NCBI GenBank assembly: GCA_033964015.1
Contig: CM066915.1
Coordinates: forward strand, 10,067,573 to 10,131,572
DNA from: Scolanthus callimorphus
Lineage: Eukaryota; Cnidaria; Anthozoa; Actiniaria; Edwardsiidae
DNA length: 64,000 nucleotides
Reading direction: 5' to 3'
In this document: piece by piece, positions 23,043 to 33,507 of the stretch
How positions within the stretch are numbered: the first letter of the stretch is position 1
Layout: each line of letters starts with the position of its first letter
The notes under the pieces: model-generated
Told to the model about the DNA's origin: nothing
What the model saw: the letters and a program-made list of their open reading frames with translations, nothing else
Database searches by the model: none
Program-made: the position numbers and the translations under genes

Positions 23043-23708
23043 TCCTGTAAGGCATGGCTCTCGAAAATCACCGAACTAAAAATCTAAGGGGGTGGTCTAT
23101 TTTCATCAGTTTTAACAATTTCAAGATTGGACATCGTTCAGCATGTAAGTGGCCAAGAAATAAGTATGTTTTGAGTCTTGTATCCATGACAACGAGGAAT
23201 ATGACCTTTGAACTCTGTGTTTTTGATCATTTTCCAAAAACTGCCTTTGAAAACGTAGAAAGACTGGAGTTCCTAAATATGTTTCAATGTAAGGTAATTC
23301 AAGTCGGAGGAGGTTTTACTGATCCAACTGGAAATCGTGACTTTTTCAACGGGAACCATATTTAAGGGGATTTTGAAATTTGATACCTTCCAATAACTTT
23401 GCCATCTAAATTGGTGTACATGATTTCCAGTTGTATTTGTAATACTTGCTCTTAGTTGAATAGGTTTTCGTTTAGACATGCTTGGAAAATCTAGCTTTTC
23501 CCCGTTTTCAGAGACGGTTTTTGAAAATCTTAGAACCCAGAGTTCAAAGGTCACATTCCATGTTGCCATGGAGACAACACTCAAATCTAGCTATTTCTTG
23601 GTGCCCAATAACATGGGTAAAGTTTAGTAATGAAATTGTGATATGTACTCCAGATAGATCACCCCTAAGGTTTTGGGCCACCACCTTTGAGAGCCATGCC
23701 TTACAGGA
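23043..23708. mobile_element. Foldback element, 666 bp
   Basis: The ends TCCTGTAAGGCATGGCTCTC (23043) and the inverse (ending 23708) match over 20 bp. Diverged pairing then continues through almost the whole element, so the two halves are inverted copies. Apparent related frames on opposite strands (23054-23365 and 23273-23584) are a consequence of this palindrome, not a gene pair. Confidence 0.75.
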
Positions 23709-24002
23709 ACTGAGAAATTACGATACTTCTCGGTGGAAGAAATCTCGATAACACACTGTAGCCCAGATAATAAGATCGTCCAGATCTCGGACTCCCTGTG
23801 CCTTTTTCCGTGTGGGCGGCCCGGGTTACTACCGTCGATTTTATCTATGCGAAAACACTTAAAAAGAAAACTGCCACTAATTAGGAGCGGTACCTCAAAG
23901 TTTTTGCACGTGAAACGTTGACTTTTGCCACGCCAACTTTGCGGTTTTGGCATGTAAACATTACGGTAAATTTTCCAAACCGTTAAAATTTGCGCCAGAT
24001 TC

Positions 24003-24016
24003 GGCGGGGAAAACAT
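24003..24016. repeat. LINE target-site duplication, 3' side
   Basis: GGCGGGGAAAACAT, exactly repeated at 29580-29593 on the other side of the LINE. Confidence 0.9.
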
Positions 24017-24299
24017 TTTTTTTTTTTTTTTTTTTTTATTTAAACATTTGTTTCCACTATTACATACGACCATACATGTTGCATAAAGAGAAAAAAAAAA
24101 TACACTAACTAATCTACTAACAACACTATACAGAGATTTTGAACGCTCTTATATATCGAAAATTAACGTACATCACATACAAAAAAAAAAAAAAGAATGT
24201 GGAGCCACCTTTGTTCTTTCTGGCTCTCCATTTTTTAAATTTTTTATTGCTTTATTTTATTTTTTATTATATAACTTTGTTTTTTTGTTTTTTTGTTTT

Positions 24300-25217
24300 T
24301 TATTTTCTATTCCTATAGGAATCGAGGAAATATTTGGTCAGGATACCCCATTTCATCAAATGGGTGGGGTAATTTCCCCGGTCTATTGCAATTGTACGTT
24401 CTATTAGTTCATACTGCCTAAGGGTCTCTAAAAACATATCAATTGAAGGTAGGTTGAATGACTCTCTTTTTTTATAAAGCATCAATTTATAAATTAAAAT
24501 TATGAAATTGATTAATGCTGCCTGATCGGTCTCGTGCTCTATTCCCAATAATATTGAAGAGGCTTCTAGAGGGGGTAGATTGATATTAGCGCATTTAAAA
24601 GCCCATTGGCGAATTTCAAAATAGAAATTTTTGGCGTCTACGCATTGGACAAACAGGTGATCTACCGTTTCCTGGTAATATTTACAGTACGAGCACCGAG
24701 GTGATTCAACCAGGCCGAATTTATAAAGATGTTTGTTTAAAAACAATACATTATTAAGAATTTTATATTGAAAAGAGCGAAGGTACGTGTCAATCGTAGT
24801 TTCGCCAACTCTCTTATAAATCTTCATCCAAGGGATATCTACCCCAAGTCTTTTTTCGATATTAGTCTGAGAAGTAGGAACTTTAAATATTTGTTCAACA
24901 AAGTGCCAATATGCTGTTTTAGATGTAAGTTTCTGAAGTAATAATATGTCGTTACCAAAATAAAGCCTCCGGCCATGCAACTGGTTAGCCCTTTCTCTAT
25001 TTTCTGGCAGTACGCTATTGGTTTTCATCAGAGATTTCCATTCCCTAGGGATGGAGTTCTTCAGCGCTAGCCACTGTATAAACTCACCCTCTCTCACTCC
25101 TTTTTTCTGTATGTCCTCCCAGTCGCATAGCCGGCCATCTATACACACATCAGCTATTTTGATAATTCCCTTTGCAATAAAGCTCTTATAATCTGCTATT
25201 ATTTTACCCCTCTTCAT
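24300..25217 (-). CDS. LINE ORF2, C-terminal part (third frame)
   Basis: Continuation of ORF2 after the second frameshift near 25265; the frame is already open upstream of 25217, in line with the preceding segment. It carries the region after the reverse transcriptase, ending with a zinc-knuckle-like motif CSYCKYYQETVDHLFVQC (zf-RVT type: C-x2-C, H, C) that is usual at the end of L1/Tx1 ORF2 proteins. The stop is next to an AT-rich 3' UTR. On its own it would not be translated. Confidence 0.85.
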   Translation of the reverse strand: MKRGKIIADYKSFIAKGIIKIADVCIDGRLCDWEDIQKKGVREGEFIQWLALKNSIPREWKSLMKTNSVLPENRERANQLHGRRLYFGNDILLLQKLTSKTAYWHFVEQIFKVPTSQTNIEKRLGVDIPWMKIYKRVGETTIDTYLRSFQYKILNNVLFLNKHLYKFGLVESPRCSYCKYYQETVDHLFVQCVDAKNFYFEIRQWAFKCANINLPPLEASSILLGIEHETDQAALINFIILIYKLMLYKKRESFNLPSIDMFLETLRQYELIERTIAIDRGNYPTHLMKWGILTKYFLDSYRNRK

Positions 25218-25243
25218 ATATCTATTATTCCATAAATATTGGT

Positions 25244-25600
25244 CTAAAACAACTTCGATGTCGTCTTCAGTTTCACACTGACCAATTTCTGCCCATTCTT
25301 AAGGATATTTCTATAAAACTCGGGGAGTGACAGTGGGATCTGTGATACATCGAAATTATTTCCAATACACTCAATACCACCTATCTGCTTAAGATACATA
25401 TTTGGTATTATTTTCCATTGTTTTTGCTCATGACTAAACCATTTCTTGATCCACATACATAAACTAGCATTTAATTTACATTTATAATCTAAGGCCCTCA
25501 GGCCACCCACCTCATACTTTCCTATTAGCGTTTCATGTTTTATCTTAGGCTTTTTCCCATTCCAAATAAATTTATTTAAAGCAGTGTCAACCTGTTGCAC
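25244..25600 (-). CDS. LINE ORF2, middle segment (second frame)
   Basis: Short segment of about 118 residues between two frameshifts (near 25600 and 25265). It begins in the QQVDTALNKFIWNGKKPK region, which in intact elements follows directly on the reverse transcriptase thumb (FIWNGK-type motif). Each flanking junction needs a one-base change to restore continuity. Confidence 0.85.
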   Translation of the reverse strand: MQQVDTALNKFIWNGKKPKIKHETLIGKYEVGGLRALDYKCKLNASLCMWIKKWFSHEQKQWKIIPNMYLKQIGGIECIGNNFDVSQIPLSLPEFYRNILKNGQKLVSVKLKTTSKLF

Positions 25601-28164
25601 ATATAACTCCGGAACTGGTACTTTGGAAAAACATAGTCAATCTTGGAAATTGCTAAGGACTTAATAATTTGAATCTTGCCATACAATGTGAGTGTTCGCG
25701 CACTCCAAATCGATAACACTGTTCGAAGATTTTCCAGAGGCCTCACGAAGTTATGACTTTCTTTATATATCTTATTAAAGGAAAAATAAATACCCAGTAT
25801 CCTTAAACCCTTAGAGTCAAAATCGACCCATTTTAACTTATGCTCCGAACATCTCGATGCCGGATTGGTTGAATACAACCAACCTACCTCCGATTTACTG
25901 GTATTCATTTTTAGAGAAGAGAAGGCAGCGAATTCATTCAATACCTTTATAGTATAAGACAGACTTTTCAAGTCACCCAGGAAAAACGATACATCATCTG
26001 CAAACATAACTGCCTTCTTCTCCTTACCATCAAGATTTATCCCCTTGATTTGTTTATTTGAACGTATCAAAGTTACCATAATTTCTATTACTAGCAAAAA
26101 GATTTGAGGACTGATCGGGTCGCCCTGTTTAGTGCCACGCCCTATCTGGAAATACTGCGTAGCTGAGCCATTATTCATGATACAGCTGTAGTTCTCTCCG
26201 AGTAGCGTTTTAATCCATTGTATAAAACTCGGGCCGAACCCAAATTTCTTAAGGGTTGCGAAAATAAAGCTATGCTCTACACTGTCAAACGCTTTTTCAA
26301 AATCGACAGCAAACAGGAGCGACTGGATTTTTCTCTCTCTAACATAATACATAACATCGTCTATTATCCTAATTGGCTCTTCAATAAGTCTCCCTTTGAC
26401 AAATGCTGCCTGATCCTCATTTATAATAGTTGGTAATATATCTGTCAATCTATTACTAAGAGCTTTACTACATATTTTGGCGTCAACATTAATCAAGCTT
26501 ATGGGTCTCCAGTTCTTTAAATATCGTATATCTTTATCCGGTTTTTCCAACAGCGTAATTATCGCCTGTTTTTGAGTCGTTGTCAGGGCTCCCTTTTCGA
26601 AGCTTTCATTTAAACACCCAACTAAATCAGTACCCAAATGTTTCCAAAAAACAGTATAAAATTCCTTCGACAGGCCATCGTTACCTGGAGTTTTGGAGTT
26701 TCCCATTTGTCTTAAAGCTTCATAGCATTCATTAATTGTCAGTTTGCCCTCACAATGACGCATCTGTTCTTCGGTTAACCTCGGCGTATTAATCTCAGAT
26801 AGAAATTGTAAGCATTCTTCTTCTGACTTCTTACTCTTAGACTTATAAAGATTACTAAAATATTCTTTAATCTTATCCAATATTTGTTTAGCCTCGGTAA
26901 CAACGTCCCCTTGATCCGAGTCAAGTACAATTTTTCTGACATGCGTTTTCGCCTTATTTCTTTTTTCTAATGAAAGGAAGTAGCTATTATTCTTTTCTCC
27001 ATACTGGTACCAGGACGTTTTTGAGCGAATTATTAGCCCTTCAGTTACCTGATTACTATACACTTCTAGTTCATTTTTCAACTCAGCATGTCTTGAAAAC
27101 AACGTTTCGTTATGTTCCCATTCCACATTACTTTCGATCTGATCTAACTCTTTTTCTATTTCTTTATAACGCGATCGACCCTTTCTGGCTTTATCCTTTG
27201 AGAACTTTATTGTGTTTTTTCTTATTTCGTATTTAAGAAGCTCCCAGCGAAGCTGTGGATTGTATATATTATTTTCGTCAAAGCCTTTCTTTGCGGAGTC
27301 AAACAATTGTTCTATGTTCTCTATATATATCTTATCCTTCAATAATGAATTATTAAATTTCCATGAGCCTGAGCCATATCTCGTCTGTGCCTTTAAAGGT
27401 TTGAAAGATAACAAAATCGCGGAATGATCCGTGGACGGGGCTGTAATAATATCTGTACGTTCAATAAATGGCTGTAGGCAATCCGAGACAAAGAAATAGT
27501 CCAAGCGTCGATGGATAATAGAGGCTTTCCCTAACTCACTACGTGGTCCAGATCCCCTCCAAGTAAATCTACGCACATCCGGGTTCCGTATTCTCCAAAT
27601 ATCACACAGATCGAAATCTAACATAACAGCCAACATTGTCTCAATCGATTTATGTTTCAATTTTGGGGAGCCTCCTTTAGCCTCCAAAAATTCGTCAAAG
27701 TAAAAATTCTGATCGCCCGCCCATATAACACACGCATTCTCTGGATAATTCGATTCAATAATATGTTTTGTAATGGTCTTTATCAGTGACACTTGATCAT
27801 TTTCATTATTTGGAGCATAGGTGTTAATGAGCAGAAAGATTTCACCTTGAATAGTGCATAAAATGATGTTAAACCGGCCATCATGTCCATGATGTTCCGA
27901 GATAACTTTATACTCTAACTTTTCCCCAAATAAAATTGCCGCCCCTCTACAATTTGATGTACCATGAGAGAACAAGATCTCTCCTCGAAATTGATTACGC
28001 CATTCTTTCTCTATATCTACTGAACTGTGAGATTCTTGAATAAATGCTACCCCTCCTTTTAGCCCGTGAGTATTCAACCAATTAAATAATTTCTTTCGCT
28101 TCTTGACATCCCGAATTCCCCTGACATTAAGTGATAGCAATTCAAAATTCAAATCCTTATCCAA
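25576..28164 (-). CDS. LINE ORF2, endonuclease and reverse transcriptase (first frame)
   Basis: 862 residues with an ATG start at 28164. Residues 5-255 form an APE-type endonuclease (N13 in LNVRG, E44 in QESHS, GDQN at 150-153 in place of the more usual GDFN, RRLDYFF with D222, STDHS with H247). The reverse transcriptase occupies about 490-790: NWRPISL (551), AVDFEKAFDSV with catalytic D621, GTKQGDPISP (678), and FADD (721-724). It nicks target DNA and copies the LINE RNA at the nick. The frame ends at a frameshift; the rest of ORF2 continues in two further frames. The intact ORF2 would be about 1,285 residues, normal for L1/Tx1. Confidence 0.93.
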   Translation of the reverse strand: MDKDLNFELLSLNVRGIRDVKKRKKLFNWLNTHGLKGGVAFIQESHSSVDIEKEWRNQFRGEILFSHGTSNCRGAAILFGEKLEYKVISEHHGHDGRFNIILCTIQGEIFLLINTYAPNNENDQVSLIKTITKHIIESNYPENACVIWAGDQNFYFDEFLEAKGGSPKLKHKSIETMLAVMLDFDLCDIWRIRNPDVRRFTWRGSGPRSELGKASIIHRRLDYFFVSDCLQPFIERTDIITAPSTDHSAILLSFKPLKAQTRYGSGSWKFNNSLLKDKIYIENIEQLFDSAKKGFDENNIYNPQLRWELLKYEIRKNTIKFSKDKARKGRSRYKEIEKELDQIESNVEWEHNETLFSRHAELKNELEVYSNQVTEGLIIRSKTSWYQYGEKNNSYFLSLEKRNKAKTHVRKIVLDSDQGDVVTEAKQILDKIKEYFSNLYKSKSKKSEEECLQFLSEINTPRLTEEQMRHCEGKLTINECYEALRQMGNSKTPGNDGLSKEFYTVFWKHLGTDLVGCLNESFEKGALTTTQKQAIITLLEKPDKDIRYLKNWRPISLINVDAKICSKALSNRLTDILPTIINEDQAAFVKGRLIEEPIRIIDDVMYYVRERKIQSLLFAVDFEKAFDSVEHSFIFATLKKFGFGPSFIQWIKTLLGENYSCIMNNGSATQYFQIGRGTKQGDPISPQIFLLVIEIMVTLIRSNKQIKGINLDGKEKKAVMFADDVSFFLGDLKSLSYTIKVLNEFAAFSSLKMNTSKSEVGWLYSTNPASRCSEHKLKWVDFDSKGLRILGIYFSFNKIYKESHNFVRPLENLRTVLSIWSARTLTLYGKIQIIKSLAISKIDYVFPKYQFRSYMCNRLTLL

Positions 28165-28554
28165 TTGATTTAAGCAGAATATTTAACATTCGCCGTAACT
28201 TTTTAGCTAGGTTGAGCTTATGTGGCCTCCACAAAACGGAAAATAAAACATCAAACGCGTAACGGACATAGCAATAAAAGTAACTACCTAAGGTAATTAT
28301 ACTTAAACACCTATTTGGGATATGCATGTTTTGTAAGACACAGATTGAAATGTTACGATGGATATTATATTCAATCCGAATTCTACGCATAAGTCGCTAG
28401 AGAGAAATGCAACAACACTCTCTATCAATCACAAGAAATTATACTTATAACAAAAAACAGGATTTCGTATCACAAAACTGCCATCGAAAGCAGTGCTCAT
28501 TGGATCAATATAAACATAAGGACTAAGGCCGTTCCTAACCGCTAAGGTACATAT

Positions 28555-29499
28555 TTACCTTGGGCAATAGACTCTATCTATATATAGCTTATCAGGGAAT
28601 GCTCTGCTAAAGTACGCCAGCTGACCTCTCTTCCTGGCTTCCTTCAGCTTCCCCGCTTGTGCTTTCCTTCGCTTTACAATTTCTCTTGGGAAGTCAGCCG
28701 AAATCCCAAAGTTTTCCGTCAGATCCTTGCCGGCCTTTGCGAAGACGGTTTCCCGATCCCTGTACCGCAAAAAACGAGCAATAATTGGTCTTGGCTCTTC
28801 CGGTGAGGTCTTCTTGCCCACGCGGTGAATTCGTTGAAACTCTATTCCTCTAGCATTCTCTGAAGGGATCTTGAGCTCCTTCTCTAGGAAAGAGCGGAGC
28901 ACCTCCTCCGTGTTCTCGGGCACTTCGGACTCAGAATTCTCTAGCTCCTTAATGCCCCAAAAGCGCAAGTTCTCTCGCCTCTGATAAACTTCACAATACA
29001 ACATTTCATCCTCCAAGTCGGCACAACGCTTCACACCCCTCTCCTCCATTTCCTTCATTGCGGTCTTCATTTCCTCTATATCCTTATTGAAGGATTGGAG
29101 TGAATTTTCAATTTCTTGTACTTGACCGTTGAGTTTTTTCACGTCGCCTTGCACGGTCCCAACTTTCCCTTCCAGAGAGAACATTCTCTTCTCCATGCTT
29201 GTAACCTTCTCATTTATAGAATCTGTCTTCTCATCTATAGCCCTAAGGCTCGACAGGACCCTGTCCAGCTTGCTATTTAGTTTAGCATAATCCCCCGCCA
29301 TTTCGAGGGCTTCCCAAACTTCGTCTTTTAACGATGACCTTGATACGTCTTTGGGCGGCGAGCGAATAGCGAAGGCGAGCGAGGGTGAAAATTCACATAT
29401 GGAGTCGAAAAGGACTTTTTTCCCTTCCGGTGACTCCCTTTCGCTTGCTGTGTCGCTTATATCTCTTTCTTTTCGCTTTTGGGGCTTACTTTCAGCCAT
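28555..29499 (-). CDS. LINE ORF1, L1 ORF1p-like RNA-binding protein
   Basis: I take the ATG at 29499 as start, giving 314 residues. The frame stays open upstream to 29709, but that part crosses the LINE 5' end and the target duplication, so it is flanking DNA. Residues 1-65 are charged; about 70-165 show heptad-like coiled coil (LNSKLDRVLSSLRAIDEK...); 170-250 fit the RRM of L1 ORF1p (RRENLRFWGI); 250-314 fit the C-terminal domain (RPIIARFLRYRDRE, KLYIDRVY). It would trimerise and coat LINE RNA. The frame is intact. Confidence 0.9.
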   Translation of the reverse strand: MAESKPQKRKERDISDTASERESPEGKKVLFDSICEFSPSLAFAIRSPPKDVSRSSLKDEVWEALEMAGDYAKLNSKLDRVLSSLRAIDEKTDSINEKVTSMEKRMFSLEGKVGTVQGDVKKLNGQVQEIENSLQSFNKDIEEMKTAMKEMEERGVKRCADLEDEMLYCEVYQRRENLRFWGIKELENSESEVPENTEEVLRSFLEKELKIPSENARGIEFQRIHRVGKKTSPEEPRPIIARFLRYRDRETVFAKAGKDLTENFGISADFPREIVKRRKAQAGKLKEARKRGQLAYFSRAFPDKLYIDRVYCPR

Positions 29500-29579
29500 A
29501 AGTCCAATTAAAAGCCAAATTTTTTGAGCAGTGAAACGACCACGACTACTCGCGTAACATGCTCGTACCCAGTCCCCCA

Positions 29580-29593
29580 GGCGGGGAAAACAT
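29580..29593. repeat. LINE target-site duplication, 5' side
   Basis: Exact copy of 24003-24016, directly beside the LINE 5' end. Confidence 0.9.
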
Positions 29594-30025
29594 GATGATT
29601 CGTACAAATGCTTTTGGACGTAATTATAAACCGAAGCTTGAATCACTTGAAGCTTTTCTTGGCAAACGTCAAAGTTTGAAGCGCCAAACTGTCTAATTTT
29701 AGACATCAAAACTTTGAGGTACCGCCCATAATTAGTGCCATTTTTCTTTTCAAGTGTTTCCGCTTATGAAATCACGTGTTTGTTTTGACAGCACGCGACT
29801 AGAATCTGTTATTGCTCTTGTTAAGGGTTCTGCTGCTCTGATTTTATTATTTGGCAATCCCGGCGTGATATTGTCTTGGGGTTTGGTATCGCACGTGGGA
29901 AGAGACATGTCAAAGCAACAAAGTGAACACACTTGGGAGCTATTATCGGTATGAAAAACGGAAATTATGCCTTTTCTTCGCTAGTTATGTAGTTAACAAG
30001 TATTCAGGTACCTTATATAGAGGAT

Positions 30026-30164
30026 ATTACACGGTGGCGCGAAGATATGAGTTTTATTTTCGAGTGGCAAGAACAATATTTTACGAATGAGCGCAGCGAA
30101 TGAGTAAAATATTGTTTTTGACACGAGAAAATAAAACTCATATCTTCAAGCCACCGTGTAATTT
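30026..30164. repeat. MITE-like hairpin
   Basis: Arms ATTACACGGTGG...AATATTTTAC and the inverse match over about 60 bp with a short loop GAATGAGCGCAGCGAATGAG. Just downstream ATATCCTCACTAGTGAGGAT (30235-30256) is a perfect palindrome. Confidence 0.8.
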
Positions 30165-31001
30165 TCTTTTTATTATATGGGCAAACCAGAAAAAATCATT
30201 ACAAATTGATTTCCAATCACTTTTGTTTTGACCGATATCCTCACTAGTGAGGATATGGAAAATATGTCACTGAGGACCCGGATGTAGCTTCGTACGAGAT
30301 CTACGAGTGGCGTATTTCCCAGTAAAACACTCTTGTCCATATAATAAAACGTTTTATTGTATCAAAATAAGGGGGAGGATTTCAAAAATAAACACGAAAA
30401 TGGTAAATGGTTTGTTAGTAACTTGACAGGTGTCGATGGAATTCTTGCTGCAGAATGACTTCCATTCGCTTCCCTCAGTACTCGGCAATTAAATTCCCCC
30501 AAAATGTTTTTGCAGAAATGAACAGAGGAAGGATTGGTCTTTTCAGAAAATGTATCATTATTGTCAAGAGCAACGTACCATGGTCGATTTAGGGCACATC
30601 AAAATCTGGAAATTTTGAGCCGCGACACGACTTCGCAAAATAATAAATTTCAAAAAGCTCTTAAAACTTCGCAGAATCCATTTCTAATTGTTCTAGACAA
30701 CAGAAAAGATGCTTCATTGCTACTGGATTTTCTTATTGTTGCTAAAAGTTTGGGCAATGAAAATTAGCATGATTTTGACAAGACAATTCTCTGTGTGATT
30801 TTTTGCCGGTCCGAACCTCGATCGGCGAAAGTCGTTTCGTAAAAAAAATATTTCGCTGATCGAACTAAGAATAATATTTTCATACAGTGTGACCCAAAGG
30901 CTTTATTCTGGTAAAGTTTTTGAAAATTCGATTTTTGAGTTTTTGTGAGTTTTTGAGTTTTTTGAGGGTTTTTTTAGGCGATATTATACGCGAACTCGCT
31001 C
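30165..31001. other. Gene-free stretch
   Basis: No supported gene. A degenerate TTTTTGAG minisatellite (30920-30970) leads into an isolated terminus of the TTAAGAGCGA type. Confidence 0.4.
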
Positions 31002-31005
31002 TTAA
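30770..31005 (-). mobile_element. Solo terminus of TTAAGAGCGA-type element
   Basis: CTCGCTCTTAA ends at 31005, the same terminal sequence as the elements at 3046-8079 and 46579-48398. I found no partner terminus nearby, so this is a truncated or diverged copy; the inner boundary is uncertain. Confidence 0.45.
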
Positions 31006-31635
31006 ACAGTCGTGCTAGGGAGAACCCCGGGAGATCCATAAATCTGGAACTGCTCCGCTGGCCCCTATTTCATTTCTGCCCTTATACTCAATTTTATTAA
31101 AATACTACTTTTGAAATCTATGTATTCCCCTTAAAACTCACCACAGGTGTTCGAGGGTATCGCTTGTGAAGCAGAAAACGAGAGAATGTTAAGCATGAAA
31201 ACAACGAGTGCTCCTCTTCTCCAAGACGTCATCTTTGAAATCTCCGCTCTTGTAGCGACTACTTTCACCTCCTTTCCTACGTCCTTTCTTAAACTAAATT
31301 TTATTGTTGTTAACGCCCGCTTTATACTAAATCATTTAACAACCATTGCTACAATATATCCGTGGATGAACATAATGGACTTTTATTGTATTTGTTATAC
31401 TGAAAGTGCTCGAAATTATTGGTTTCTCATATTTCACGGCATGTTCCCTCGACCTTGTCTTAATCACGTTTATTTAACGATACCGTAAACCTTCGCGGTG
31501 TCATTATGATTTTTTTTTTTTTGGCCTAGTCATAATCAAGGGTAAGATCTTCAATATTCGCAAAAAATATATATTGAATTATCTTAAATTTCGCGGAGAA
31601 AAATAAATAAAAAAATCAAGTTGCGTTATTTATGG
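31006..31635. other. Gene-free stretch
   Basis: A frame of 113 codons (31147-31488) has no recognisable similarity; I do not call it a gene. Confidence 0.4.
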
Positions 31636-31812
31636 GTAAGAGAGACTTTTATTTCGTGTTTTGTTCACAAATACACGCACTTGCTGGCAATACAATGAAC
31701 GATACATTTTTGAATACTCGGCTAACGCCTCTTGCAGTATTAAAAAAAATAAAAGTTCATTGTATTGCCAGCAAGTGCATGTATTTGTCAACAAAACACG
31801 AAATAAAAAGCT
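31636..31812. repeat. MITE-like hairpin
   Basis: Arms of about 60 bp, for example CACTTGCTGGCAATACAATG (31678) and its inverse CATTGTATTGCCAGCAAGTG (31759), with a loop of about 55 bp. Frames seen here on both strands are due to the palindrome. Confidence 0.8.
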
Positions 31813-32085
31813 TCTAACACTTTTAATAGAATACAATCTGAGTTAACGGCGTGGACCTTCGTGAAGAAGTATCAGAATGGTTTCCCTCACTAGACTCAAA
31901 ATCAATTACAACTTTTACTTCAATACTTACAAGTATTTTAATTGAAGTCGGAATATTTAGGTACATGAACTGCATTCTGATAGCTCGGAAATACAGAAAG
32001 CATAAAACAAATTATTGATAGTATTAATAAGTTGTAAAATCAAGAAAGATTTGCACTTGCAGTGAACACTGCACGATTTTTAGCG

Positions 32086-32450
32086 GAAGGCGCCCGCGTA
32101 GCGGACAACCAAACTTGGGTTTGGTAGCGGACAACCAAACTTGACCTCAGACAACCAAACATGGGTGGAGTTGTCTAAGTGGCAAGGAGGGTGCAACGGT
32201 CTGGTCACGTGGTATGACGTCATCGATAACATCATCAAATGGGAAAAGGTGTATATCTTGGGAAGGGATGAACCTCAGACAATGAAACTTGGGCGAAATT
32301 GTCAAGTGGCAATGGGGGTGCGATGGCGTAGTGACGTGGTATGACGTTATCGATGACGTCATCTAAAAAGGAAAGGTTTATATCTTGGGTGAATTATCTA
32401 AGTGGCAAGAGGATGGTAGTGTTTGGTCATGTGGTATAATGGTGACCGGC
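32086..32450 (+). repeat. CRE-containing tandem array, about 3 units
   Basis: Units of about 120 bp contain GACAACCAAACTTGG or variants, a CACGTGGTATGACGTCATCGAT-like core split by changes, and TATATCTTGGG. It is homologous to the array at 53795-54530 in inverted orientation and to a single unit near 120-300. TGACGTCA and CACGTG are CREB/ATF and bHLH type sites, but a repeat origin is enough to explain them. Confidence 0.7.
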
Positions 32451-33293
32451 TATGTAAAATTGCTGCCTTTCGTCTCATTAACACAAAAATATGTAACCGG
32501 GAGCTCCGCTTTTAGCCAGTGGCTAAATCTATATATTATGCATTATGACCAATAACGCACTGGCCCCGTTTGATGTCGCAAGGTAACGAAAACTCACGTG
32601 ATCAGTTTTAACCATTGGGGTCTGCGAATTTTGTCCAGTGAACGAAGACTGTATATTAATGCGTTATAATCTTAATCCTGTTTACTTTCGTCATTTCGGT
32701 ATGCAACAATGTTCTCATATATATATAGTTTCTTTTTCCTTTATGAATACAAAAAGATGACGAAATTCCTGTCACACACCGCGAAGATTTTGTGGTCCAA
32801 ATCTCCCGAAGAAAGATCCCATACGACCGGTAAGGACATAAAGTGATAGAGGACACTAATATCAATAAAATGCTAATTGTTAAACATGCATAATAAAATT
32901 TAGTTAAAATAAAATCAACTTCGCACATCAAACTTTTCCTTTTTCAAAGGATGCCACTACATTAGACGTTATAATAAGAAAACTATCTATTGTTTTGGAT
33001 TGGAACGTCGCAACTCTGGCACGACGTTTGCCGTAGGCCTAAGAAACGTTCAATCTAAACATTTTTTGTGAACAATAAAGTAACTGGAGATCAAAGCTAA
33101 TTGCCGAGAAGAAATAATCATTGATGGTAAAATGCGCTGTCATAAAAACACATCTGGTCCATCTGTATGATTTCAGAGGTTTGTCAACCAATTTAGTAAT
33201 CGGCAGTTTAGATCACATTTCTATTCGCTCTTTTTTGACACTGGCTGATGCACTGAAATTCGAAATGTGCTTATGCCGAGGCTAACTACATTG
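32451..33293. other. Gene-free stretch
   Basis: No supported gene. GGGAGCTCCGCTTTTAGC at 32498 repeats 19150. Confidence 0.4.
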
Positions 33294-33507
33294 CAAGGCA
33301 CCGCGGAGCCGGGGGCTAGGGGGGACTTGGCCCCCCTCCCCCCCCCCAATAATTTGGCCCCGCCATTTTTAAAATATTTCTCCAATTCATCTGCGCTTCT
33401 CGAGAAAACTAAAAAAACTAAAAAATTTCCATCCCCCCCCCCCCCCCCAAGTTGTCGCATCCCGATTTAGCCCCCCTCCCAATCGAAATTATGCTCCGCG
33501 GTGCCTG
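33294..33507. mobile_element. MITE with CCGCGG-containing TIRs
   Basis: CAAGGCACCGCGGAGC at the left end pairs with GCTCCGCGGTGCCTG at the right end (one-base indel). ATTG lies directly on both sides (33290-33293 and 33508-33511), fitting a 4 bp target duplication. The interior is C-rich with runs of 9-18 C. Confidence 0.7.

Larger units (their letters stand above)
24017..29579 (-). mobile_element. Full-length L1/Tx1-type LINE
   Basis: The element runs on the minus strand from a short 5' UTR (29500-29579) through ORF1, a 390 bp spacer, ORF2, and a 3' UTR with AATAAA into a poly(A) of about 22 (24016-24037 as T on the plus strand). A perfect 14 bp target duplication flanks it. ORF1 of the L1 ORF1p type plus ORF2 with an APE-type endonuclease, a reverse transcriptase and a terminal Cys/His motif place it in the L1 group, including Tx1. 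Two single-base frameshifts in ORF2 are the only damage seen, so insertion is recent. It lies inside a MITE. Confidence 0.92.
23836..29773. mobile_element. Small MITE split by the LINE
   Basis: Arms GATTTTATCTATGCG...GCGGTACCTCAAAG (from 23836) and the inverse (29707-29773) are inverted copies of about 65 bp. If the LINE and one target duplication are removed, the original element is about 360 bp with a single palindrome-like structure. The MITE therefore predates the LINE. Confidence 0.7.

Noticed and set aside
23054..23584. Two related proteins on opposite strands
   Set aside because: They are mirror translations of a palindromic element.
28157..28390. Small frame between LINE ORF1 and ORF2
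   Set aside because: It overlaps the ORF2 start, uses a start that is not distinctive, and has no L1 counterpart; treated as spacer.
29500..29709. N-terminal extension of LINE ORF1
   Set aside because: It crosses the LINE 5' end and the target duplication at 29580-29593, so it is flanking MITE sequence read through.
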